Shown here one piece after another: positions 54,401-64,000 of a DNA stretch of 64,000 nt. Where the stretch lies: NCBI GenBank assembly GCA_935421135.1, contig OW285192.1, positions 5,003,501-5,067,500 of the forward strand. The letters are read 5' to 3'. The notes under the pieces were generated by a model. That model saw only the letters and a list, made by a program, of their open reading frames with translations. It searched no databases and was not told where the DNA came from. A program made the translations under genes and the position numbers. Each line of letters begins with the position of its first letter. Position 1 is the first letter of the stretch. Origin of the DNA: Bugulina stolonifera. Lineage: Eukaryota > Bryozoa > Gymnolaemata > Cheilostomatida > Bugulidae.

Positions 54401-56693
54401 TTGTAACAAATATGTAACAACTTACATGTACAGTACATGTGGAATTATATAATTATTATAATACAACAAAAATATTGTGCAAAATTCTGTTGGGGTAGGA
54501 TGTGTCTCAGTTGGTTAGAATGTCTGCCCTGAGTCGGGCAAGCACTGAAGGTCATGGGTTAATATAATCTCGCTGATGTCTGCTGACTAAAGCCTTTGTG
54601 CCACTGGTGTGCTCCGGCCTGCCTACAAACTGAGAGTAAAGCTGTGGTAGCTATTGTAGCCTTATGACACCTACACCAGTGTACTCAGCCTAGGCGTGTG
54701 ATTAAAAGTTGTTATTTTAACCATGATTTTAGGTTATGGTGAGTGAAACCTCTGTTAGTTGGCTTGCCTAATTGTGATATCTGCTACATTGTTAGGTGGG
54801 GTTGATGATGGCGTCCCTAGCCATGGTGGAAGAATTGAAGGGAACTGGGGTTACACTCAACTCTTTGTGTCCTGGACTCATTGGTGGTACCAACCTGTTT
54901 ATGGGCAATGCAGCCGAATCAGAAAAGTTAGTTTGTATTTTATTGCATACCATATTGTCTTGTGAATATACCAGGAGAGAACTTTAATATGAGTAAGTAT
55001 ACTGTATATGTCTCAGTGTATGAATGTATAACTACAACTTTGTGTTTTCAACATTGCACATTGTGGTACACTGCATAAACACATTTGCAGGGTTTAGTAT
55101 AGACGTACAATAGTCAATTGTCTCATAAACATTTACAGCCAATGTTCGAAGTGGAACAGATGAGGCCGGTACACTGTGCATGAAATCTTAGGGCTTTCCC
55201 CATAGAATTACACAAGCAGAGTAATCCTCTCTTACAGATTAGTATTGTATAGTAGCTAGCGACTAATCTTGTGGTAGCTAACAAATTAGTGAATTACTTA
55301 AATGAGAAAAAAATCATGGTTTGGTGAGATTCAACCCATGTCCCTTTGAATGATATTCAAGCACTCTACCTTTGCACTATCAGATCAGCAGTGACTTAAG
55401 GGGAAAACTAGCTATTAATATGAGGGTACACACTTGCTGGCCGTATAACCACTAAAGTTGAGGTGGGTACACATTGTATACTCCTGTATAATCACACTTT
55501 ACTTATCGTGCACATTTTGCTTCTATTTCAAGTTTCCCTTTTATTATGTTACATGTATGTCTTCTGATCTCTTGGGCAGCTCCTGCTTGCAAATAAAAAG
55601 GGCTATTGACCTGGGATTTTCCTTGGTCAGGCAGAACCATCGGCACACCTGATTTTTTTGCACGAAAGTGAAGATTTTGCTTTTGGCCCAAGCTGTGCGT
55701 TTGCTACTCTGTGACCTGTAACAGATGTGTGCTGGGAAAATTTATAGCAATTTGGCCTGTGCCTGAAATCTAAGTCGCCGAAGATACTAATATTTCAACA
55801 TGCCTGTTGTAACCTTGTACATTACCAACAATCACCCGGTCACACTGTATAGGGAATGCAGCATATGCATGTACATATACCCAACTGACTATCCACATCT
55901 ATGTTGTATCAGTGTAATTATGTACAACATGTATGTCTGGTGGGGAATCTTCTCATATTGATTGATCTGGTTGCACTTTGGGGAAGTCATTTGTCACTGC
56001 AAAAGAAACCTTTGCTTTTGTGGCTCTTTAGTTTAAAATTGGCCATAATAGCAGAATATTGTTCCTGGATTTACATGTATTAAAATATTCATTTCTGTAC
56101 CCTTTTTGGCCTATCATACATTGTCCATGACCCAATGAAGTTCTCAGGCATGTGCTCAACCATTTGTGGTGTCAGACAGTGGCCTGGACAGGCGCTTGAA
56201 TTGGAAAGTTAGGCATGTGTCTTGCTCTCTTTACCACTTGAGGCAAAGCCAGCGTAACGTAACATCAGCGCACACTGTCATACACACAGTTGCAGATGCA
56301 TAGATAATTTTGATGATGTGCCATAATACACTTGGTTTACAGAAATTGTGTATTCTAGTGCTATCACATCTTGCAGTTGTCCTCTCCTATCTATTATTAT
56401 TAACACAGGAGAATATAATTTTAATGTTCACTGTAGCTTACAGTAAAGCAGTCATAAAGGTATATCATTGCAGGTGTGGTCTGAGATGTCAGATGTGCTG
56501 CATGACTTGCATGTTTTGTGGACAAAGTCAAGCAAATGGAGGCAACTACATAGTTCAAGTAGCCGACAAAGAACGTGGGAAATCTCAAGGATTATTTTTC
56601 TATAGAGGAGATATGATTTCACCTTCACCTTTCTGTGCCGATACCACTAAACAGAAGGAAATGCTACAGATTATTAGGGGCTTTGGGAATTAG
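51425..56693 (+). CDS. SDR-B: tandem paralogue of SDR-A (6 exons)
   Basis: Exons: 51425-51561, 51689-51793, 52049-52232, 53782-53922, 54796-54926, 56474-56693; 305 residues. Exon lengths equal those of SDR-A except one extra codon in exon 4. TGGNSGIG, NNAG and the catalytic pair Tyr185/Lys189 (YKISK) are all intact, so both copies should be active. The Cys cluster is CGLRCQMCCMTCMFC, keeping six of the seven cysteines of SDR-A. Exons 1-3 and 5 are nearly identical, while exons 4 and 6 have diverged more. Intron 1 and the sequence before exon 5 are also clearly alike, so the duplication included introns. Intron 2 begins with a 12-G run just after the donor. Confidence 0.9.
52430..52746 (+). 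mobile_element. TIR-bounded repeat with an internal tRNA-like Pol III promoter, copy 1
   Basis: Inverted ends TGTTCGAAGTG and CACTTCGAACA delimit 317 bp. Inside, TAGCGTAGTGG (A box) and GAGTTCAATCCCC (B box) lie about 40 nt apart in a tRNA-like context that cannot form a full tRNA. A reverse copy lies at 55143-55503 in the same gene. The combination looks like a SINE head carried within a fold-back element. Confidence 0.65.
52876..53669 (-). mobile_element. solo LTR in SDR-B intron 3
   Basis: 794 bp with termini TGTAATGGT and ACCATCACA and a 4-bp ATAC duplication (52872-52875, 53670-53673). On the minus strand a TATA-like ACTATATAAAGG is followed by TCAATAAAGACACATC. It is relatively GC-rich (CCGGCCGACG-type stretches) compared with its surroundings. 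Same family as the element in SDR-A intron 5. Confidence 0.85.
54494..54620 (+). mobile_element. tRNA-derived SINE-like remnant
   Basis: GTCTCAGTTGGTTAGAATG resembles a tRNA D-arm/A box. GGTCATGGGTT, followed by a damaged B box, lies about 40 nt later. In SDR-B intron 4. Confidence 0.5.
55143..55503 (-). mobile_element. TIR/tRNA-like repeat, copy 2 (reverse)
   Basis: Reverse-orientation relative of 52430-52746. TGTTCGAAGTGG at one end, then GGTAGCTAA..AATTAGTGAATTACT, a tRNA-like block with GGGTTGAATCTC (B box), and GTGTGTACCCTC match in order. The far end (AAAGTGTGATTATAC in reverse) has lost the CGAA part of the terminal repeat. Confidence 0.6.
55590..55780 (+). repeat. interspersed repeat family, copy 2
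   Basis: Block-wise similar to 41840-42005 (GACCTGGGATTTTCCTTGGT, CGGCACACC, TTTTTT, TGTGACCTG). Confidence 0.6.
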
Positions 56694-57568
56694 AGAGGTC
56701 TCTTCTAACTACATGTACACGTATATGCCATGAACAGCTAAACAGTACCGTATTGTATAAATAGTAGTAAAGATGTGGTGTTGTGTTTAGAATTGTAGTT
56801 TTATATAATAGTTTTAATTTGCTATAAAATGTGTCCCAGTAAACAAGACGTAATAATCAATATAATTGATTAACATAGTAGTTGTGTGGAATGGAACTTA
56901 AAAGTTTGAGGAATGTTAAATAAAAATTAGAATAATTATAATCAAGTGAAGTAGTTCCCCATGTAAAAACAGTTGTATAACATTTAAAACAAATACATGA
57001 TGGATAATTTAATTCAAGTCAAGCTTAACTTATTGCCAAACCGTGAACCCATGCTAGAGGGTTGCAGCAAGTCTATGAACCGGCAATGTGTGATGCCAGC
57101 AGTAAGAACAATGTATCATCAAAATGGAATGTATAGTAGTCTGAATAGCTACAGATCCAATGAGGATTCTGTAATCACAATAGTATAAAATGTTGAACAC
57201 AAAACGCATAAGGAATGAGAATAACTAATGCTTCAACACTGAAACCAGATGCACCCCAACATGTGAAAACTACCCCAACCACTTTATGGTTTAGAAGCCA
57301 ATACTATCCTATTATACACCATAAGAAGAGGAAACCTATGAAAATTGATAATAGAAAATATTATACAGAGCAGACAACTCCATAATACGCACAATATGTA
57401 CGCGTGTATATCTGTATTGTGCATTGGTACTGATACAGTCCGAAGTGGTAGGCTAGGTATCAGGATTCATTGAACGTTAATTCAGTTTAGAATGGCGAAA
57501 TGGAGTATAATACCAAGTATGTGTGATGCTCCCTTTAAAAACTGGTTCCTAGCTGTGTGATGCTGCCT
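56694..57568. other. convergent intergenic region
   Basis: 3' flanks of SDR-B (plus) and of the membrane-protein gene (minus). AAATAAAAATTAG near 56920 could serve as an SDR-B polyadenylation signal. No gene seen. Confidence 0.4.
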
Positions 57569-60500
57569 TTAGAAGTTAGCAGGGCCTTTGTTAAGAGACT
57601 GCTGGCTCTTTGATATATTCAGACTCCTGGAGCTCTGCTGGAGAGATTGGCGACTGGCGTAGAGTCGCTGACTGCTCACGGCTCGGATATGCTGTTGACC
57701 GGCCACACTTCTCATGCTACCAGACAACATTGAAGCTGTGGATAGACTGTGGTTAACTCCGGGCATGTTGAGTAGGTCGTACTTCTTCTGGAACTGAAGG
57801 TCAATAATTCTGCTGTGGGTTACGACTGCGCAGACAACCTGGAATATATTAGTGTGGTATTACAATGGTACACCTAACCTGTAGCACTATAGGGTGTGGT
57901 ATTACAATGGTACACCTAACCTGTAGCAATATGGGTGTGGTATTACAATGGCACACATAACCTGTAATATCCGATGACTGTAACATTGTGTGAATAAAGT
58001 TAGTAGCTTACTAAATACCAGTCATCAGTGCAGATAAATTTAGCCTATGTGAAGGCAAACAAACTAGAAATATTCAATTCAAACATAAATACTGCCGACA
58101 GTGCATGATTTAATGCATGTAGCAGCTTTTCCTGGATGACAAGCTACAACTAAGAGAGGTCTCCGATTTGAAGTTATCTTAACTTTGTTATAGAGCACAA
58201 ACTCTCCAATTTCAACAACACCAATACTGTTGTTATCATTAGGGCTGATGCTGTACAACTTATAACTATTGGCTGAGTATTGTTACATTTAGTTTGATTT
58301 GCTTACAATTACTCTGGTTTGAAACCACGTCATGCTGGAAGTGGTTACTGTTTACTGTTGTACCAAACCATTTATATATATCTACACATTGCAATCTTTA
58401 ACTACATGGACAGATCAAATACTTTACTCACGTTCGTAACAGTTCGTGCTATCCAGAAAAGCCAGACAAAGCAGAGATATGGTCTGATCTGTAAAAGATA
58501 TAACATAAAGTGTATTCATGTATTAGTAGATAATAATGTAGTATACAATGGTATAGTAAGTAACAGGTTAGACTAGACAACATTTCTAGAATAGGTACTA
58601 CAATAATATACTGTACTAAGTCATCTATTACTATACTGTACTATACTAATAATACTACACTACACTACAATGAGTCATCTATTACTACACTGTACCACAT
58701 TACACCACATTACACCACACCACACCACTCCACTCCACATCACACCATACCACACCATACCATACCCTACCACACCACACCACTCCACTCCACACCACAC
58801 CACACCACACCAAACCATACCATACCATATGATGCCATAACATAACATAAATCAACATGCCATACCATAATACCACACCTTAGTATGGCATGCCATGCTA
58901 TACTACACAATACTGTCATTATGTTATACCATACTATACTATTAGGTATACCACACTATATTATATTCTATACTGTAGGCCTAACCATACTGTACTATAC
59001 TATATATTATAGTGCTGGGTGGTTCTGATTTGCATGTGCATTCAGTTTTTGTGGTGATTTTTCAAAAAAACTGACTAATACCGGACTTTGTCTTCTACTC
59101 CTAGGTTTAATTTGGATTTTTAAATTTAAGAAAAACCGAATTCAACCGAAAATTAAATACTAATGTTGGGAGTTGTCACACACTGCTTTTAAACTGTAAT
59201 AGCGGCCATTTTTAACTTTCTGTAATAAATTGCAATTATTAAATACCAATTATTGATAATATTATGTAAGTATGACTACTAGTATTGAGTGAAACTACAA
59301 TAAGTCATCACTAGGTGACAATGATGGCTGCAGCTACACTAAGTCTATATTCCAAGGATGACATGGAATTATAAAGACTGAAAGATGCGCATAACATGAA
59401 TTTAGATGTTTGCAACACCAGCCATTGGCGCGCTAAAGGACCAGGCGCGGTTTGAATTTTAAAGCTGAACCATACCGAACTGCTGCCTTTGGTCCCGGTT
59501 TGCATTTTGAAATTTGGCGGTTTTTGAACCAAAAGAGAAAAACTGAATGATACCGAAACACCGTGCAGCTCTACTATATTTTATACTATAACCATGCTAT
59601 ACTACTTTATTTTATACTATAACCATGCTATACTACAAACAATACTTACAAATATATTGTGGTTCATCCATGTGAAGAAGTACATGTTGACAGCAAACTC
59701 TACGAGTACGTACAGACACATCATCACCGTACAGAATAACAACATGCAGACATTTAGCTTGGTATCCTGTAAAAAGATAATACATCATACAAACTATATT
59801 GTGCTACTTAGCTCCCTATACCAACAGTTACTAGTAAAGGTTAGATGGGCACCTGTAACCTACAGTCAATAGTGAAGGTGAAATAGACACCTGTAAGCTA
59901 CAGTCAACAGTGAAGGTGAGATGGACACTAATTGTCACCACCATGCAAGATCCACTGCTAAGCCATGGCTGACACCTGCAACCTATTTTAGTAAACTTCT
60001 AAGGTTACTAAAGGATGGTTGATTGTGGTCACATAAAATAATATATGAAAGTATTGGACAATAATTTTGTATACAGTATGTCTAAGTACCATCAATGCTT
60101 CTACATATGAATGCTATAGACACATAATACAACATTGTAGGCCTATACTAAGTAACAAACCTATCCTATAGGGATATATGCAGTAGTACTCACCTCATGT
60201 CTTGATACTACAAAAGTGAGAATAGACAGGGAGAACATGAACAGATGAGCGAATATCATCAGAGCATCCAGAGCTGTCATAACTGTAAGCAATACATCAC
60301 ATAGCAACCTAACTATATTATAATACAGAGGACAACAGCGCACCACATCATAGGCCTAAGCTATATAACTGTGTAATATAGAGGGTAATTCAGATTTTAT
60401 TCCAGTTACAGAACTATCAATTGTAAGATATCTTCATTAGTCTGTCAATATCTTACTTATAGAGAAACATGCACCAAGTGCAGTAAAATGAACTCTGAAA

Positions 60501-60869
60501 TGAAACTATACAACAAGGAGCAAAGGTCAAGTACTAAATGTACATCAATCCTTAAATTGTACCAACTTGCTCATTAAACCAACAATTAGAATGCAAATGG
60601 AAAATTGTTCTTCTAGGATTTCATCAAAGCAGACGGATAATGACTTGGCAAGAATTTGTCTACAGCAAATCCTTAACATAAAAACAAAAGTAAAGCGGCG
60701 CAATATTAACATGACCTGAGAAAAGAGGTGGTATTGCCGAAGCAAACAACTTACCATCGTTAATGTGTATCCTATATTCTGTTGGGAAAGTGCCCGCGAC
60801 TTTAAAATTATCATTTAGAATATCTACCAAGTCCAGGCATACAATAATGCCAGCTATCAAAGAGGACGC
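57569..60869 (-). CDS. unrecognised multi-pass membrane protein, C-terminal five exons
   Basis: Exons in transcript order: 60869-60755, 60282-60194, 59766-59650, 58488-58432, 57838-57569. All junctions keep phase, giving 213 residues. Hydrophobic helices are seen in SLIAGIIVCLDLVDIL, LDALMIFAHLFMFSLSILTF, VCMLLFCTVMMCLYVLVEF and LCFVWLFWIARTV, so at least four membrane segments with short loops. The last exon adds a roughly 65-residue Ser/Gln/Arg-rich, presumably cytoplasmic, tail ending SLNKGPANF. The first exon listed begins in phase 0 and needs an upstream exon, which I could not find between 60870 and 64000. No family was recognised. The consistent phases and splice sites, and the absence of stops, make it a real gene. 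Confidence 0.75.
57846..57976. repeat. 41-bp tandem repeat, 3 copies
   Basis: Unit GTGTGGTATTACAATGGTAC plus ACCTAACCTGTAGCA, immediately upstream (gene sense) of the last exon of the membrane-protein gene. The third copy has changes (GGCACACATAACC). Confidence 0.9.
58660..58990. repeat. CACACCACAC / ATACCATACC simple-sequence tract
   Basis: Imperfect pentanucleotide-type runs (CACAC, CATAC, ACTAT) in an intron of the membrane-protein gene. Confidence 0.85.
59010..59575. mobile_element. possible TIR element
   Basis: One end TAGTGCTGGGTGGTT resembles the reverse of the other (TAGAGCTGCACGGTGTT), with a CGGTATCA-like extension. The interior has two inverted purine/pyrimidine-biased blocks with repeated ACCGAA. 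No convincing target duplication was found in the surrounding ACTATA simple sequence. Confidence 0.4.
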
Positions 60870-62266
60870 CTAAAATTAATGTATTAGATAGGAATTGAAC
60901 ACATTCAATGAAAGTTTTTGAATACAGCTGTAGCCTATTTATGAATATGCCACAAGAGACTATGGTTACAAGTGTGCTGATAAGTTCTCAATAATTAGTA
61001 GCACATGTAGGCCTAGATGAAAATAGTGCATAAATGTAGGCCTACATGTAGCCTATTCTATTATAGCAGCATAATTCAAAATGAGAAGTCAGTCTGCAAT
61101 GGGCAGATGGTCGAGTAGCCTAGTCAACAACATACGTTATTAGTTATTCATAATTTCAGTCAATCAGTTTTCTTCCGTAGGAAGTGTTCATAGATAATGC
61201 AATTCTATGAACTTTTCCTCGGGTAGTTATTTTTTCAAACAGTTACAGAATCAGTTTGTTAAAACTATTTACATTTATCCTCTGATGATGTTACTTGGAC
61301 AAGTAACGAAATATTAGGTAATAAATCTATATAAAAAATGTGCCTCGCACTGCTACTCATAATTAAAATATTATCCCACACCAACATTTTTCGCTATCTA
61401 CAGAAACTTTCAGGCTAGGCAGCATCACCTGATTTTTAACTAATTTTGCTACATTAGCTCACAGTGAATAATTTTATGTAAGCTAAACAACGCCTGAATA
61501 ATGCCCAGAAAGTTGCTGAAAAGTTTTCACTTCAATCTAATGTAACAAAAGCCATGGAAGCCTATACCCTCATAGGCAAACACTACAAACCAATTCCAAT
61601 GATGGAATATAAAAAACCGCAAATGCCAGTTGGCCCACTCTTTTGCTAATATGAAGATACTTGGTTGTGAAAGTTCAAGTGCACCACCTATAAGATACCC
61701 CACAAATACATTGTATACGTGAGATGATTGGATATTGCAAGACTGTTATAATATAATACCCAGTGTTGCATTTTACTCTGCATATGTCACCCCACTTCAC
61801 CTGAGTTAAGCGTAATGATAAAAGTGGAGAAATTTGGGATACCCTTTGTTCTTTGACAAAACTGAAGGAGGAGTAGTCAATTCTATAGTACTACCCTATT
61901 ATTTTCATTTCGAACCCTGGCAAATCGAGTTTCCTATAAAATGCAACCTTTGTACTTAGTCACAACTGTATTCGTTTTTATCTCTCCTGGTAACCCGCAC
62001 CATTTACTAGGCCTACAATCTCAATCGAAAAAACAAATTCCATACTTGTTTTGAATCTCCATGCCCATATGATATGAATATTGACCTGGGGAACCTATCT
62101 ACTGTATATCTACTCATCATATAATAATAATCTCAATCAAAAATTTGGTGCATGCAAAGAAATATTATATTTTATTTTTCTATCACAAAATATTTTTCTC
62201 ACATTACTGTTATTTCTCAATCAATTTGCCTGCATTTAGAGGTACAAAATAAAGATTACTACTACT
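60870..62266. other. no recognised feature
   Basis: AT-rich sequence that should include upstream exon(s) or an intron of the membrane-protein gene; none could be identified. Confidence 0.4.
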
Positions 62267-62866
62267 CAGAGATGCCAGACTCGAGTTAAAGACTCTCACT
62301 CGAGTTAATTCAAGCAACATTTTATGGCTTATTATAAAGACTCGTAACTTGAATATACAGCTGTCAAAAACTTGTAACTTGACTTGTAATTCAATTATGG
62401 CTATGATCAAAGACTCTCAACTCACACATCATTATGTTGAAATATTCAATAACTCGAGTTTTCATTGGGCAGCTGTGAATTGTAATGAATAGAAATAACC
62501 ACAGTTATAACCACCAACCACAACCACAATTATAACACATTTTACAGTAAAACTGTGACATTTTGCTTTGGAAATTGAACTTCTTACACCATTTCCTAAC
62601 CAAATTTCACCACAAGCTAAACAATAACCCAATAACTCTATATAAAGAGTCGAGTTAAACAAGAAAAGAATTGAATTGAAACTTGCTTGTAGTTAACTTG
62701 AATAACTTGACAAAAACTTGAGTTTCTGGGGACATGTAAATATTTAATTCGTAATTTTAAAGTTTTGATCTGTCACTGAAAGAATTGACTTGCAACTTGA
62801 AGAGTCACAACTAAGAGTTGGCCATGGAAACTTGAGTTTCCAAAATAAAACTTGCACACATCTCTG
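62267..62866. mobile_element. hAT-like non-autonomous element, second family
   Basis: 600 bp with termini CAGAGATG and CATCTCTG. The 8-bp direct duplication CTACTACT lies on both sides (62259-62266, 62867-62874). The interior is built from many ACTCGAGTT / AACTTGA(G)TT variants in both orientations and has no transposase. Because the target is itself a (CTA)n run, the duplication is slightly less secure than the one at 16413. Confidence 0.75.
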
Positions 62867-62874
62867 CTACTACT

Positions 62875-63913
62875 ACATCTACTGTAATTCCAAATTTGAA
62901 CTTCAACGTCAAAGTTTGTTGTCTCTGTTACAGCTTGGGTAATCATAGATAGGCCTACATTTCATCTATGAGATTGGAACTAAGATAGAACATAGTCACT
63001 ATCAACAAATTATATAGCAAAATAGTGACGTCTAACTCTAAAGTCTACCGATTACACTCCGACTGTAAATCAAGGTGAGTCTCAGTGAGTCACTGAGTGA
63101 CTGTCCTGTGAGAGGGAGTAGTAGGTTTTGTTCAAGTCAGCGACAGTCAGTGCCACTAAGTCATTTATTCACTGTGCTCTTACCATCACATAGAGCATGC
63201 AAGCTCGAGTTGCAGTATGTAAGTTCAAGCAACAGCATTTTGTAAGTGCACACCTCCCCATGATCAAAACGTTTATTTTTACATTAAAAAATTAAATTGT
63301 CCAACTCTATCTGGCAAATTACTAGTAAAAAGTAGATCGTTTAGCGAGTCCAACTAAAACTACCATTTCCGTTTGCTTTAGAGTTATATTTCCCTTACTC
63401 TGTAACCTAACCCTAATACTTGTCTATTACAAGTCATCATCATTGGCTCTGGGGGATTACATATTATACACGGTCGCTTACGCTGCTGTCGCTACTTTGC
63501 GATAGAAACCAGACTATCTTGGATTGTACGGATTATATTAGTACTCATACCGCAAAATGTTAAAGTTTCAATATTCCTATATCCTGAAAATCCCAATTTA
63601 AATATTGAAGAGCCCTCGTCTTATGTTCAAGACACAGGCTATAAATGCGTCACCGCTTGACAGAAATCTATATTAATTATAGCTCACCATATTGGGTTGG
63701 TTTCTATGAATTAAAACATTGTCAATGTGAATGCTTTTTTCATTTTTATTTTGCTGAATTCTTTCCTATTCCACCATCTTCTCATCTATCACTATACTGA
63801 AGTCAGTGCTTATCTAATCATTTGATTTTCTTGTTTCTAGCCTAGTTGAAGCAGATAATCTCAAACGTCGTTTATGACATATTTATATTATATTGTATTC
63901 ATATTGATATTGA
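62875..63913. other. no recognised feature; possible promoter region
   Basis: No repeat or gene recognised. If the plus-strand exon at 63914 is real, its promoter lies here. Confidence 0.35.
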
Positions 63914-63993
63914 ATGGCTCTGGTGGATCAGTATTGCTACAGAACTGAGCAACTGTTGCAATTGGAGCAAGCAGCAGAGTTGCAGGAAACAAG
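63914..63993 (+). CDS. possible first coding exon, cut by window edge
   Basis: The ATG opens 26 codons plus two bases (MALVDQYCYRTEQLLQLEQ.., ending ELQET) before a consensus donor AACAAG/GTAATG. The peptide is Gln/Glu/Leu-rich and probably helical. Only 80 bases are visible, so no family can be named and a chance open frame is possible. Confidence 0.4.
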
Positions 63994-64000
63994 GTAATGT

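Noticed and set aside
63160..63250. Candidate 5' exon of the membrane-protein gene ending at a GTAAGAG donor
   Set aside because: Its phase (one base over) does not fit the phase-0 start of the exon at 60869.

Overview
This is a 64 kb window of an animal nuclear genome: AT-rich, with split genes, GT-AG introns and many interspersed and tandem repeats. There are no operons or bacterial signals. Host genes are animal-type: the SSU processome protein UTP18, the histone-mRNA endoribonuclease MBLAC1, and retinol-dehydrogenase-like SDRs. Mobile elements include BEL/Pao, RTE, CR1/L2/Jockey-like LINEs, hAT-type non-autonomous elements and tRNA-headed repeats. Together these suggest an invertebrate, possibly an early-branching one such as a sponge. 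The species cannot be fixed from the sequence.

Layout. (1) 500-18203, minus: most of UTP18, 11 exons that keep phase throughout; the last exon(s) lie off the left edge. Its introns hold an 8.3 kb repeat-rich stretch, a hAT-like element with a perfect 8-bp target duplication, a GC-AG intron, and two minisatellites made of copies of an exon end plus its 5' splice site. (2) 19995-30600: a transposon graveyard with two CR1/L2/Jockey-like LINEs on the minus strand, a plus-strand LINE fragment, an RTE 3' end, another minus-strand LINE scrap and a fold-back element. (3) 30801-33035, plus: an MBLAC1-like gene. A full-length, very young BEL/Pao retrotransposon (33244-41598, 719-bp LTRs, AGTAC target duplication) sits just after its last recognised exon. 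(4) 44409-56693, plus: two tandem SDR paralogues, six exons each, with a Cys-every-third-residue cluster where relatives have a hydrophobic segment. Each carries a solo LTR of the same family in a different intron. (5) 57569-60869, minus: the 3' part of an unrecognised multi-pass membrane protein with a Ser/Gln-rich tail. (6) 63914-63993, plus: a possible first coding exon cut by the right edge.

The genes do not form one pathway. UTP18 serves pre-rRNA processing, MBLAC1 serves histone pre-mRNA processing, and the SDRs are probably NAD(P)-dependent lipid or retinoid-type oxidoreductases. The most unusual signal is the repeated involvement of tandem repeats with splice sites: three arrays share a TACTTACC core (GGTAAGTA on the other strand), and in two of them the amplified unit demonstrably contains the authentic donor of the neighbouring UTP18 exon.
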